From contig NZ_BBBG01000001.1 in assembly GCF_001315945.1 (NCBI RefSeq), forward strand, positions 186,001-250,000: 64,000 nt of DNA, written 5' to 3'. The notes beneath the pieces are model-generated. The model was not told where the DNA came from. It did not search any database and saw only the letters and a list, made by a program, of their open reading frames with translations. Positions within the stretch are counted from its first letter, which is position 1, and every line of letters starts with the position of its first letter. A program made the translations under genes and the position numbers. This DNA is from Methanogenium cariaci JCM 10550 (GTDB lineage: Archaea; Halobacteriota; Methanomicrobia; Methanomicrobiales; Methanomicrobiaceae). Below are positions 31,567-42,509 of the stretch, piece after piece.

Positions 31567-32505
31567 AACGTGGGAACAGCTTCGTGCATCCCCCCCTGCC
31601 CGGACGGTGGCCCTCCAGTTTCCGGAAGGCTCAAACGCCGGGCCCCGGAGACGGCCGCCGCCCTGAAAGAGGCGGGGGGGTATGCCGTCATTATCAGCGG
31701 AGATCCGTGTTATGGCGCCTGTGATCTCGCAACGGATGCGCTGGACCTTGCCGACGTGCTCATCCATTTCGGTCATGCACCAGTGGACAGCCGTCCCGGC
31801 GTGATCTATGAGTATGTGCGGTTTGATTTTGACCCGGAAATCGCAGAAAATGCCATTGCTCTGTTAGACCCGGCCCAACCGGTGGGACTGGTCACCACGG
31901 TTCAGCATGCGCACCTCACCGATGCGGTCGCAGCAGTCCTTGAGGGCCACGGGTTTACGGTTGTGGTGGGTGACGGCAATGCACGCACTCCCTGCCGCGG
32001 GCAGGTGCTGGGCTGTTCCTATGCCACCGCACGTGCGGCAGGCACCAGCCAGTTTCTGTATATCGGCACCGGTGTCTTCCATGCAATAGGCGTCGGGCTT
32101 GCCACCGGGGGGGCACGGGTGGTGGCCCTTGACCCGTACACGGGAGTTGTGGAAGAGGCCGATGCCAGCCGACTCCTGCGTCGCCGGTTTGCCCAGATCG
32201 AGAAGGCACGAGAGGCAGAGACGGTGGGGGGGATCATTCTCAGCACCAAGACCGGTCAGCGACGGGAGGAACTTGCCCGGCATCTGGCGTCCCTTTCGCC
32301 TGTGGCAGACATCATCTGCATGCAGGAGGTCTCGCCCGACTCCCTTTTGAACCTTGGGTATGCATGTTACGTCAACACCGCCTGCCCGCGTCTGGCCTAT
32401 GACGATCAGGTGCGGTTTCCGGTGCCGGTCCTTTCCCCGCCGGAGTATGAGATCGTGCGGGGGGGCATCCGTGACTGGGACGATTATATTATCGATGAGA
32501 TCTGA
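31544..32505 (+). CDS. dph2: Diphthamide synthase, radical-SAM-like Fe-S enzyme (Dph2)
   Basis: Transfers the aminocarboxypropyl group of SAM to a histidine of elongation factor 2. About 318 residues. ATG 31544 ([16 protein letters not shown]) overlaps hpt by 23 bases. The three Fe-S cysteines are in GDPCYGACD, VLGCSYATA and NTACPRLAYDDQ. The frame changes near 31592-31640 and is open afterwards. Archaeal Dph2 acts as a homodimer, consistent with one copy here. Confidence 0.93.
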
Positions 32506-32507
32506 TC

Positions 32508-33133
32508 ATGCGTATTCGTCAGCTTGAGATACTACTGGAAAAATGTGCAGGGTTTCCCGACCCGGACGCGAGAAGCGAACAGTATGCCACCCCCCCTGCA
32601 GTGGTGGCGCCCGTCTCCTCTATGAAGCGAACCGTCAGGGCGATATCCGGGGCATGCGGGTGGTCGACCTCGGCTGCGGGACGGGTATTCTTGCCTGCGG
32701 TGCAGCCCTCCTTGGCGCAGGAGAAGTCATCGGCATCGACTGGGACAGAGGAGCCCTTGCCGTGGCTCGGGAAAATGCGGCAGCACTCGGATGCGACGTC
32801 ACCTTTCTGGAAGCGGATGTCTCCCGCTCCGGTGCGGATATTCCGCCTGCCGATACGGTCATCATGAACCCTCCCTTCGGTGCCCAGCGGGCCCATGCGG
32901 ATCGGCCGTTCATCGACGCCGGGCTTGCTTCCGCAGAGGTGGTATGGGGGGGTATCTTCAACAGCGGGTCGCGTTCCTTTCTGGAGTCATACATTCGCGG
33001 CCGGGCCGTCGTTGACACCGAGATTTCAGCCACATTTCCCATCCGCCGGACCTTTGCCCATCACACCCGCGATATCATGGCAATCCCTGTCGACTTTATC
33101 CGTTTGGTGCGTACCGGAGAAGATGAACTATGA
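32508..33133 (+). CDS. METTL5-like RNA adenine methyltransferase
   Basis: About 207 residues. SAM-binding core MRVVDLGCGTGILACGAALL, second acidic residue GIDWDRGALAVARENA, and catalytic motif DTVIMNPPFGAQR. The N-terminus RIRQLEILLEKCAGFPDPD and EQYATP match the METTL5/archaeal family that makes m6A in small-subunit rRNA. Frame changes near 32592. Stop overlaps the MFS start by 4 bases. Confidence 0.85.
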
Positions 33134-34348
33134 CAAACCTCCGGCCCATCATGGGCCTTTCCGCGGCCCATGTGGTGACAGATATCTACTCCCCCCCCGT
33201 GCTCTCGGCCATCCTGCCACTTCTGATACTTGAATACGGTTACTCCTACTTTCTCGCAGCTCATTGTCACCGTATGGAACCTGACCTCGTCATTTACCCA
33301 GCCGCTCTTTGGCTGGCTGAATGACCAACGGGGCTTTGGGGGGGTGCCGGTGAAATACACCATCCTCATCTGTGCGTTTTTCATCTCCTGTATCGGGCTG
33401 ATATCCAATTACTGGCTGACACTGCTCTTCGCCGCCTGTGCGGCACTCGGGCATGCCCTCTTTCATCCGAGTGCCCTGTCCCTCGTCTCCCGTCTCGCCT
33501 CCGGGCCCAACCGGGGACGTCTCACCTCTTTTTTCGTAGTAGGAGGGAACATCGGGTTTGCCGTAGGGCCTTTGATCGCCGGAGTGCTGGTCACGCTATG
33601 GGGGACTTCCCGGCCTGGTGGTCATGATCATTCCCGGTATCTGCATGGCTGTCATCCTGCACGTGATCATCCCGAAGGGAATCGATGCCCAACCGGAGGC
33701 ATCCGCCCCCCCCTGTTCCTTCTCCGATCTCTTCCTCAGATTCCTCGGCTGCCCCCCCGACAGAGAACGGTTTCCAAAAATACCATGGCATATCGCTTCT
33801 GATCACCGGTTCAGCCCTGCGTGCATGGGGGCATATTCGGGTCGGTTGCCTTTCTGCCGACCTATCTCAGCATGGTACGCGGGTTTGACCTTGCAACGGC
33901 AAACATCATCGTATCCGTCTTGCTCGTCGCGGGGGTGGTGGGACAGATTATCATCGGCACCCTCTCTGACACCTATGGGAGAAAGGAGCTGGTGCTGCTC
34001 TTCACCCTGCTTGCGATCCCGTTCTTTGTCGCCGCCTTCACCCTGTCGGGCATGCTTTCCCTCATCTGTCTGATCCTGTTTGGCTTCTGCCTCTGGTCGA
34101 CCTTCTCCACCACCGTTGCCATGTCGCATGAGATGATGCCGGGCAGTCCGGGTCTGGTTTCCGGTCTGATGCTGGGTCTTGCGGTGGGTGCGGGAGGTCT
34201 GGGTGTCGCCGTGAGTGGATATATCGCTGATGTGGCCGGACTGACGACCGCGATGCTTCTGATTACGGTGCCCGTGGCGTTATCGCTGGTCTTCTTTGCA
34301 TTCGTCCCCCCCTACCCGTGGCATACCCGGAACAGGGAAACTGTTTAA
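33130..34348 (+). CDS. Major facilitator transporter (fosmidomycin-resistance-like)
   Basis: About 400 residues, 12 hydrophobic segments. MTNLRPIMGLSAAHVVTDIY with the early conserved His-x2-x-D, QPLFGWLNDQRG (loop 2-3 motif), HALFHPSALSLVS, and after the centre LSDTYGRKELVLL (loop 8-9 motif) fit the Fsr-type drug exporters. Frame changes near 33205, 33265, 33600, 33705 and 33830. Substrate cannot be inferred from context. Confidence 0.8.
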
Positions 34349-34372
34349 TGGTATCTCACCTATTTTCGTCAG

Positions 34373-36037
34373 ATGGTCACCCGGCTGCGACGCTACAGCC
34401 AGATTGCCGATATACTCATCAAATATGGTTTTGGCATCGCTCTTGAACAGGTGGACCCGGGGGAGCGCCCGGCGCCGGTTCTTTCGGAAGAAAGCCCCCG
34501 GTAAACGACCTATCTGATTACGAACGTATCCGTCTCGCACTTGAAGAGCTTGGACCGACCTTCGTCAAATTCGGCCAGATTGTCAGTACCCGCCGGGAGA
34601 TGTTCCCGGAAGAACTGATTGCTGAACTCCAGAAACTGACCGATAAGGTGCCTTCCCTGCCGTATGAAGAGGTGCATCCCACGATTCTGGAAGCATGCGG
34701 ACCTGTTGGCGAGGCGTTTGAGTGTCTGGAAGAGACACCCATCGCTGCAGCCTCGCTCTCACAGGTACACCGGGGGGATGCTCAAAGACGGCACTCTCGT
34801 GGCGGTCAAGGTTCAGCGCCCGCATATTGAAGAGGTTATCGAAGTGGACCTCGCCATTCTGCAGTCGTTTGCAGAACGGATAGAGACCCGCTACCCGGAG
34901 ATGAAGATATACAATCCCACCGGCATCGTGCGGGAGTTTGCCATCCAGATTCGTCGAGAACTGGATTTTCGCAATGACGGGAAGAATGCGGACCACCTCC
35001 GTCCGATTGTCGCCGAGGTGCCCCCCCATGTCCGTGTCCCGGATATTTACTGGCAGTATTCCGGAAAACGGGTGCTTGTGATGGAGTATATCGCGGGTGT
35101 ACGGGTTGATGACGTTGCGTCGATTCGTCTCATCGGCGCAAATCCCCGTGATGTAGCCAACCGGGGGGGCACGAAATGTTATATTAAACAGATCCTGAAA
35201 TACGGGTTCTTTCACGCTGATCCGCACGGGGGGGGCAACCTGCTCGTCGATATGGAAGGAGACCTGGTGTTTCTGGACTTTGGGTCGGTGGCAATGATAC
35301 GGCCGGAACGAAAGGAGGCCATCATCACGCTGCTTCTGGGCATCCTTGAGGATGATGTGGATGAGATTGTGAATTCGTTCATTCAGCTGGGGGTGAATAT
35401 CGATGACCGATACCTTGATGCGTTCAAGGATGATCTCTATGGTATTCTTGCAGAATATTCCGGCTCCAGTATTGAACATTTTGATCTCCCCCCCGGTCTG
35501 ATGAACCAGATCCCCCCCGGTCTGCTCAACCGCTACCAGCTGCAGGTGCCGATGAACCTGATGCAGGTCATCAAGGTCATCGCGATGGTGCTCGATACCG
35601 GCAAACATCTGGACCCGGATTTTCATTTTTCAACCGAAGTGGGACCCTATATCAAGGAGATGGAGATCGAGCACCTGTTGTCACGGGACACCATTCGCTA
35701 TGTGGCAAAAGAGGCGATGGATCTCGTGGACGATGTGCTCTCGGTGCCAAAATCACTCAACCGGGCACTGACCAAGGCAACGGACGGCAGCATCAATATC
35801 GATGTGGCAGCCGTGGATGTCCTGCACCTGTCCCGGTCGATTGACCGTGCCTCCAATAAGATGCTGGTCGGATTTATCGTAGGGGCGATTGTCATCGGGT
35901 CGTCGATGATGCTCTTTCTTTCCCCCCCGGAAGAGACGTCTGTGCCCTACCATCTCGCACTCTTTGGCTATCTGTCCGCGTTTGTGATCGGGGTGTATTC
36001 TGTCTATCGTGTATGGAAGATACCCGGCTACGAGTGA
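34373..36037 (+). CDS. UbiB/ABC1/ADCK-family atypical kinase
   Basis: About 550 residues. ATG 34373 (MVTRLRRYSQIADILIKYGF). LEELGPTFVKFGQIVSTR holds the family KxGQ motif, AAASLSQVHR replaces the P-loop, VAVKVQRP carries the lysine, GFFHADPHGGNLL and LVFLDFGSVA are the catalytic and metal loops. Two membrane helices close the protein (MLVGFIVGAIVIGSSMMLFL and LALFGYLSAFVIGVYSVY). Such proteins support isoprenoid quinone or lipid biology in other organisms; methanogens of this group lack ubiquinone, so the client is unknown. Frame changes near 34488 and 34775. Confidence 0.88.
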
Positions 36038-36121
36038 ATTTAAATATGTGTCATGATATAAGGGACGTTTCAGTGCATTCCCCCCCTGGAGAGGGGAATG
36101 TGTAGTCCGGGGGGGAACACG

Positions 36122-37172
36122 ATGCGAAAAACTGAACTTCAGGAGAATGCGGATGGGCCGGATGACTGGCTCCCGCCGGATACATCCACAAAGGGTCTGT
36201 GGGAACGGACATCGGATGTTATCGCAGAGCCTGCCTTATTTTTTAATGCTGATGGTACGGTATTCTGGGCAAATCCTGCCTCACTCTCTTTTTTTGGGGG
36301 GGTGGATGCTGACGATCTGCTGGGTCGGCACTGCTATGAGATGGTTCGCAGGTTTGGACTGAATTTCTCTGACTGCCCGTATGAAAGAATACTGAAGAAC
36401 AAAAGTCAGGAGTCGGTGATGATGGAGTATGATAATACCTGGCACATCAACCGGCTGACCCCCCCGGTGCTGGGGCAGATGGGGAATTCCAGGGGATGAT
36501 CTCACACATACGGGATGGCGGTGATCATGTCCGTCTCCAGGAAAAAACCGAACAGCTGAATCACCTGGTGGCAGCCACCGATAATGCGGTGGTGGTGACC
36601 GGGCCTGACCACACCATTGTCCGCTGGAATAAAGGGGCCGAACGGATCTTTGGATACCCGACCAAAGATCTCTCGGGGGTAGGGATTCATGAACTGGTCC
36701 CCCCCCTCGCATCCCGGGAGATATTCGGGGAATATGTGGACCGTGTGGCAGCGGGGGGGGAGTCTATGGTGCAGTTTACTGTGCAGGGCCTCAAAAAGAG
36801 CGGTGAGGTAATGGATCTGGTTGTCTCCCTGGCTCCGCTCCATGACCCGGCGGGGGGGACTGTCTCAGGCATGATCGCACATTCCTGTGATGTTACCTGG
36901 GAACACGATGTTGACATGCGGCTTGTTCAGCACCTGGCGGATACGGTGGTAAAGATTACGGTGCCGCTCTCCCAGATGCGCAGCAATCTGGAGGAGACGG
37001 TCTCGGCCATGCAGGACGGTTCTCTCCCCCCACCGAGGAGCTGATGATCTTCTTCTCTCTTCAGATGAAAGCGCTCAGTTACATTGAAGAGAATATCGCA
37101 GAGCTGAACCAGGTCGCGATTGACGGCATTGATGCGGTTCCGGATGCATTCCGGAAATATCTGTCCCGGTGA
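36122..37172 (+). CDS. PAS-domain sensor protein without kinase domain
   Basis: About 345 residues. A first PAS-like domain (EPALFFNADGTVFWANPASL..DLLGRHCYEMV with a Cys in SDCPYERIL) and a second (AATDNAVVVTGPDHTIVRWN, IFGYPTKDLSGVGIHELVP). The rest is a helical region (VSAMQDGSL..SYIEENIAELN) that ends at 37172. No HATPase or output motif follows. It probably dimerises and signals to a partner elsewhere. Frame changes near 36475 and 37028. Confidence 0.75.
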
Positions 37173-37270
37173 CGGCACCGGGCACGGGTGCGGGGGGGCC
37201 GGTATGGCCCGATCTTTTGCCCGGCACCTGCCGCATGAAGAAGGGATGGGTGTCTGTGCACCCTTCGGTC

Positions 37271-38404
37271 TTATCCGTTCCGTACCGCGTCTGCGATCCA
37301 GGCGCCTGCTTCACGGGTGCCAAGGGAACCGCCGAGGTCCACCGTGGTCTGTTTTGCTGCGATGCTCTGCTCAATGGCTGCAAGCACGCCTGCGGCCGCT
37401 TCCGGTTCGCCGAGATCATCGAGGAGCAGGGAGCCTGCCCAGATGGTCGCAATGGGGGGGTTTGCCCGGTTCATGCCCTTGTATTTTGGCGCCGAACCGT
37501 GGATGGGTTCAAAGAGTGAGGTGCCCTTTGGGTTGATGTTGCCGCCGGGGGGGGCGAGGCCCAGACCGCCCTGTATCATCGCACCCAGGTCGGTGATGAT
37601 GTCACCGAACATGTTGGGGGGGGCGACGACCACGTCAAACCATTCGGGGGGGTTTTTCACAAACCACATGGTGATGGCGTCAACAAAGGTGAACTCGGTT
37701 GTGACTTCCGGATAGCGTGCGGCCGTCTCGGTAAAGACGTCCCGCCAGAGGCCGTAGACGTCAGAGAGCACATTGGCCTTGTCCACACTCGCAACTTTAT
37801 GGTTCCGCTTCATCGCCGCATCAAAGGCATACTCCATGACCCGTGCCGATCCTTCGCGTGATATGACACCAATCTGGTAGGCGATCTCCTCGCTGTCGGA
37901 CTCGACGTCCAGACCGAATTTGATGGAGTAGATGTCACGTATCACTTCAAGGTCACGGTGTTCTTTTCCTTTGAACCGCGAGCCGATGCCGACGTAGAAG
38001 TCCTCGGTATTCTCACGGACGACGAGGAAGTTGATGTCGTCAGGCCCTTTCCCGGCCAGGGGGGGTGTCCGGGTGCCCGCGAGCATGCGCACCGGCCGGA
38101 GATTGATGTACTGGTCGAAATGGAACCGGAGACCGAGGAGGATACCCTTTTCGAGGATCCCCGGTCTGACGCGGTCGTCGCCGATGGATCCGAAGTAGAT
38201 GGATTTGAAGGCGTCGAGTGCCTTCAGATCCTCTTCGGTGAGAAGCTCACCGGTCTCAAGATACCGGTCTGCCCCCCCGATATCAAAGTCGGTCCAGTCA
38301 ATGTCAAATCCATATTTTTCTCCTGCTGCATCGAGGACCACCTTTCCGGCGTCCACGATCTCCGGGCCGATGCCGTCCCCGCCGATGGCGGCTACTTTGT
38401 ACAT
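37271..38404 (-). CDS. leuB: 3-isopropylmalate dehydrogenase (LeuB)
   Basis: Oxidative decarboxylation in leucine synthesis. 377 residues in one open frame. [58 protein letters not shown] and [26 protein letters not shown], then [13 protein letters not shown], are the family motifs for substrate and NAD. Last gene of leuCDB; it overlaps leuD by 13 bases. Clearly different from the second dehydrogenase at 61453. Confidence 0.92.
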   Translation of the reverse strand: MYKVAAIGGDGIGPEIVDAGKVVLDAAGEKYGFDIDWTDFDIGGADRYLETGELLTEEDLKALDAFKSIYFGSIGDDRVRPGILEKGILLGLRFHFDQYINLRPVRMLAGTRTPPLAGKGPDDINFLVVRENTEDFYVGIGSRFKGKEHRDLEVIRDIYSIKFGLDVESDSEEIAYQIGVISREGSARVMEYAFDAAMKRNHKVASVDKANVLSDVYGLWRDVFTETAARYPEVTTEFTFVDAITMWFVKNPPEWFDVVVAPPNMFGDIITDLGAMIQGGLGLAPPGGNINPKGTSLFEPIHGSAPKYKGMNRANPPIATIWAGSLLLDDLGEPEAAAGVLAAIEQSIAAKQTTVDLGGSLGTREAGAWIADAVRNG

Positions 38405-38882
38405 GTTTCTATCTCCGTGAGGATCTTTGCGTATTCAACCAGTCCGCCCGCATCGATGATTTTGCGCATAAACACCGGCACGGGTTCGACTGCGAGGGTG
38501 CGTTCTCCTGCGGTCAGGTATCCCTCGTCGAGGTGGAGGGTAATTTTTTCATCTTCGGTGATGCTGTCAGCCTTTGGGCATATCACCGGCAGGATACCGG
38601 TGCTGATGCAGTTGCGGTAGAAGATTCGTGCAAAGGATACGGCAACGACTACCTGCACCCCGGCGCCCCGGATGGCAATGGGGGGGCGTGTTCGCGTGAG
38701 GAACCGCACCCGAAGTTTCTGCCCGCAACGATGATGTCCCCCCTCTGCTGCCTCTGTTGCGAATGCATCCCTCGTGCTTCGAAGGCATGGGCCGCCAGTT
38801 CCTTCGGGTCGTAGAGGGTGAGGTAGCGGCCCGGTATGATGGCATCGGTGTCGATGTCATCGCCGAATTTCCAGGTCGCCAT
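38392..38882 (-). CDS. leuD: 3-isopropylmalate dehydratase small subunit (LeuD)
   Basis: About 163 residues. [20 protein letters not shown], then [17 protein letters not shown] and [16 protein letters not shown]. The substrate-loop residues after R-Y are L-T-L (YLTL), hydrophobic as in isopropylmalate isomerases, not the YLRT of homoaconitase seen in the second copy at 63312. Frame change near 38690. One base separates it from leuC. Confidence 0.92.
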
Positions 38883-38883
38883 A

Positions 38884-40156
38884 TTATGCCACCTCCCGCG
38901 GGTCGGTTATTTCGCCTGTTATCGCACTGGCAGCGGCAGTGGCCGGTGAACAGAGGTAGACCTCTGCCTCGGTGCTCCCCTGCCTGCCGCGGAAGTTGCG
39001 GTTGGAGGTGGAGAGCGAGACCTCGCCCGGTGCGAGAATGCCGAACGCCCCCCCGCCCATGCACGGGCCGCAGCAGGGTGCCTCGACCATTCCCCCCCCT
39101 GCCTCGACAAAGGTCTCGATGAGGCCTGCCCGGAGGGCCTTCAGGTATTCGGTCTTTGAGGCGGGCACGATGATCACCCGGATGTCCGGTGAGAATTTCC
39201 GGTCGCCTAGGACCTCTGCCGCTTCTGCCAGGTCTTCATACCGGCCGTTGGTGCAGGACCCGATAAAGACCTGATCCAGCGGTGTGCCCTCATATTTTGT
39301 CACATCCGCCACATTGTCCACGTTGTGGGGGGGGCCGCAATCTGCGGGACGAGGTCGGCTGCGTCGTAGTCCCGTTCCACTACATACGTGGCGTCCTCAT
39401 CCGGGGGGGCGAGGTCAAACCAGCCGCCGTCCATGCGTCCGCCGCAGTAGGCGCGGGTCACCTCGTCCGGTGCAACGATGCCCGCCTTGCCGCCCATCTC
39501 AATGGCCATATTACAGCAGGTCATCCGGCCGGGGGGGACAGACATGTCTGAGATGGTGTCGCCGGTGAACTCCACTGCCCGGTAGGTGGCGCCGTCCACC
39601 GTGAGGTCGCCTATCATCGAAAGAATGAGGTCTTTCGGGCCGACACGGTGTGAGAACCTGCCGGTTGTGGTGAGTTTCAGACTCTCCGGAACCCGGAAGT
39701 GGAGGGCGCCGTACTTCATCGCGAAGCCCATGTCGGTTGAGCCGATGCCGGTGGCAAAGGCTCCGATGGCCCCCCCGTAGGTGCAGGTGTGCGAGTCACC
39801 GCCGACGACGATGTCGCCCGGACGCACCCGTCCCTTCTCGACTGCCACCTGATGGCAGACACCCTCGTGAATGTCGTAGTTGAGAATTCCCTGTTCGGCA
39901 GCAAATGCCCGCATAAATTTCTGGTTCTCTGCTGCAGGAATAGAGTCGGCCGGGACCTGATGGTCAAAGAGCATAATAATCTTTGCCGGGTCAAAGACCG
40001 TCGTTCCGTCCATTTCACGGAACTTCTTGATTGCAAGCGGGCCCGTGATGTCATGGATCATCGCTGCATCGATGGGGGGGCTATCATGACATCACCTGCT
40101 GAGATCTTCGTTGCGCATCTGCGGGAGAAGATCTTCTCTGTGATTGTTGCTGCCAT
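38884..40156 (-). CDS. leuC: 3-isopropylmalate dehydratase large subunit (LeuC)
   Basis: About 420 residues. [20 protein letters not shown] at 40156 (ATG 40168 is an alternative). Then [47 protein letters not shown], and the Fe-S ligands in [12 protein letters not shown] and [11 protein letters not shown]. Frame changes at the 7-C tract near 40078 and near 39325. First gene of leuC-leuD-leuB. Confidence 0.93.
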
Positions 40157-40210
40157 TGGCTGTTCCATTACTCTGTCTGGTATTTGATAGTAATCAATAC
40201 TCTTGGCCAC

Positions 40211-40230
40211 ATTAAATATAGTTAAATATC
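40211..40230 (-). promoter_or_regulatory. leuCDB promoter
   Basis: On the minus strand GATATTTAACTATATTTAAT lies about 55 bases upstream of the leuC ATG and is the only strong TATA-like element in the gap. It fits a start of transcription near 40187. Confidence 0.45.
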
Positions 40231-40460
40231 TGGTGCACCTGTGCGGCGCATCTGGTGCATGGTACCCGCCGATAGGATATCTCCTTTGGTGAATCGGTCT
40301 CTGCCGGGGAACCACCGTCTGATTGATGGGGGGGATGGGAATCCCATATCTGCATGCAACTGAATGATGCACAGCAATGCGGGTCGGTATATACGCCCCC
40401 CCGTACCTGTGGGGGGGACAGATATGCAACAGAACTGTTCATAACGGGGGGGGCCTGAAT

Positions 40461-40892
40461 ATGATACAAAGGAGAGCGGATCTGACGGCGAGGGGGGGAC
40501 ATGCCGTCTGTCTTGGTATACTGGCATGCGCGATGGTATGGGGGGGTGTGATGGCTGCGGGGGGGTGTTCCTCGCTTCCCGGTAATACCGCACTGCCATC
40601 GCTTGAAGAGGACATAGTGATCACCACCGGGGGGGACGGGAAGGTCGGGCAGAATTTTGCTTCCTATCCGGTCATGGTTGAAAACAAGGGGGGGATTTTG
40701 TCAGTAGCTGATATCCGTCTGCAGGCAGAATTACTGGATGTGACCGGCGGAGGCGAAACGCTCCTTGCCTCACAGGAGATTGATGCCGGTTCCTATGAAC
40801 CGGGAGAAGTCCGGACAATGGATGTGGTGTTTCGGCTCATCAAGCTTACGGGGGGGAAGGATGTTCATATCAGGGTGACCCGGATGGAGTGA
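40461..40892 (+). CDS. Small lipoprotein, function unknown
   Basis: 143 residues. N-terminal signal with CLGILACAMVWGGVM followed by A-A-G-G-C-S-S. The 7-G tract in the lipobox represents four G, restoring A-A-G-C, a normal lipobox. The mature part is a beta-rich domain (DIVITTGGDGKVGQNFASYP, VENKGG..ADIRLQAELLDV, GEVRTMDVVFRL), an Ig-like fold in appearance. Exported and lipid-anchored; ligand unknown. Confidence 0.65.
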   Translation: MIQRRADLTARGGHAVCLGILACAMVWGGVMAAGGCSSLPGNTALPSLEEDIVITTGGDGKVGQNFASYPVMVENKGGILSVADIRLQAELLDVTGGGETLLASQEIDAGSYEPGEVRTMDVVFRLIKLTGGKDVHIRVTRME

Positions 40893-40992
40893 CCGGTGGT
40901 CACTATTCTCACCCAATTTCGGGAAACACTAAAATCGTTGCAGAAGAAATAGATTCAGGCACAAGGCAGAAACTTGCTGTTTCTGTATATGC

Positions 40993-41067
40993 ACCCCCGT
41001 GGTGTAGCGGTCAATCATACCAGCCTTTGGAGCTGGTTACGGCGGTTCGAATCCGCCCGGGGGGGTA
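40993..41067 (+). tRNA. tRNA-Gln (UUG) with an expanded G tract in the acceptor stem
   Basis: 5' acceptor ACCCCCG, anticodon stem CCAGC/GCTGG with loop CTTTGGA (anticodon TTG), T arm GGCGG-TTCGAAT-CCGCC. The 3' acceptor strand should read CGGGGGT to pair with ACCCCCG, but the sequence has seven G. Two bases are therefore extra. CCA is not encoded. Confidence 0.9.
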
Positions 41068-41239
41068 TACTCATTTTTCCGTTTGCATGGTATCAGCAAT
41101 CCGTTTCGTTTCAGATTCATCGTTTTTAGTATGTCTCCCCCCCTCACTGTCGCACAGCTCGATCCGTTCTCCGTTATCAGACCTGAGTATTTATGTGATG
41201 AACTCCATCTGACTGCTATCAGTATGGGGGAACGCAGGT

Positions 41240-42093
41240 ATGAAACGGAAAATAATCAGTATCGATGAAGACAAATGCACGGGGTGCGGTGCGTGCATCC
41301 CGGACTGTCCGGAGGGGGGGCCATTCAGCTCATCGAAGGTAAGGCACGGCTCGTAAGCGATCTCTTCTGCGATGGTCTCGGGGCCTGCATCGGCACCTGC
41401 CCGGAGGGGGCCATCACGGTCATTGAACGGGAGGCGGAGGCCTACGATGAGAAGGCGGTGATGGCGACCATTGTGCGGCAGGGAGAAGCAGTCATCCGGG
41501 CCCATCTCGAACATCTTGCGGGTCACGGGCAAAGAGAACTCTACAATCAGGCAATCGAGTACCTGATAGAACATGAGTCCTCCATCCCGTATCATGATGT
41601 CACGGTTTCTTCTCCGGAATCTGCGAAAAGTGACAACCATCTGTTTGCTGCGTGTCCGGGGGGGACGGCAGCGCAGAGTATTAAACGGGATACGCATGGG
41701 CACCGTGTCCCGTCTGCGAATATGGAGTCAGAGCTGCGGCAGTGGCCGGTTCAACTCACCCTTCTGAACCCTTCCGCTCCGTATTTTGACAATGCGGATC
41801 TGTTGATCGCTGCTGACTGTGTGCCCTTTGCCTTCGCCGGTTTTCACACGGAGTTTTTGCGGGACAGGATCGTGATCATCTTCTGCCCGAAACTGGATGC
41901 TGATCTTGACGGCTATGTCGCGAAACTCTCAGAGATCTTCTCCCTCCACACGATCCAATCGATCACCGTCGCCCGTATGGAGGTGCCGTGCTGCGGCGGT
42001 GTGCGGCATGTCGTCGACCGGGCACTGGAACAGTCGGGGAAGACGATCCCGGTTACGGAGAAGACAGTTACCATACAGGGCGGGCTGAAGTAG
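41240..42093 (+). CDS. Two-cluster ferredoxin-type iron-sulfur protein
   Basis: About 283 residues. MKRKIISIDEDKCTGCGACI and DCPEG give one 4Fe-4S motif, CDGLGACIGTCPEGA the second. A long C-terminal part follows with CPGG, LLIAADCVPFAFAGFH, VIIFCPKLD and MEVPCCGGVRHVVDRAL, which add further cysteines. This arrangement is common in methanogens as a stand-alone electron-transfer protein; partner not evident. One frame change near 41318. CAGGT just before the ATG may serve as a ribosome binding site. Confidence 0.82.
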
Positions 42094-42244
42094 CCTTTTT
42101 CCCTCACCGGTACTTTCTGATGATGGGCGGTGCCGGAGGAGGTGGTCCTGTTTTCTTCCGGCCACTGAAAAACCCGTTTCCAGATACCCTGTTCTTCATT
42201 CCGCAGGGTTCCGGATTTAAAACTCCCCACTCCGGTATCGGGTA

Positions 42245-42463
42245 TTAGTCGTCAGGGCCCGGAGGCGGCGGGGGGGTAATGCCCCTCTTTTTCATCTCTG
42301 CTTCCAGTTCTTCATCTGACAGATCATCGAGTTTCTTTCCGGTAGTCTGCTCAATCTCTGCTTTGTGTTTTGAGCTGAGCATGGCAGACATCGCCATCCA
42401 GCGCCTTCGGGTCCGGCGTCTCGCTCCACCCCGGCCCAGCGGTCCAAGTCCCATAAATATCAT
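42245..42463 (-). CDS. Small protein with SHOCT-like tail
   Basis: 72 residues. An arginine-rich start (GGARRRTRRRWMAMSAML) precedes KKLDDLSDEELEAEMKKRGI, a short helical hairpin like the SHOCT domain, and a proline-rich end. Transcribed after the 42510 gene with a 46-base gap. Function unknown; oligomerisation tail plausible. Confidence 0.55.
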   Translation of the reverse strand: MIFMGLGPLGRGGARRRTRRRWMAMSAMLSSKHKAEIEQTTGKKLDDLSDEELEAEMKKRGITPPPPPGPDD

Positions 42464-42509
42464 TCCTCCTGTATCTTCTCCGGATTACCCGGCAGTTTGT
42501 ATTTTCTTT

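Noticed and set aside
37958-38620. 220-residue plus-strand frame opposite leuB and leuD.
   Set aside because: Shadow of the leu genes; its protein has no recognisable motif.
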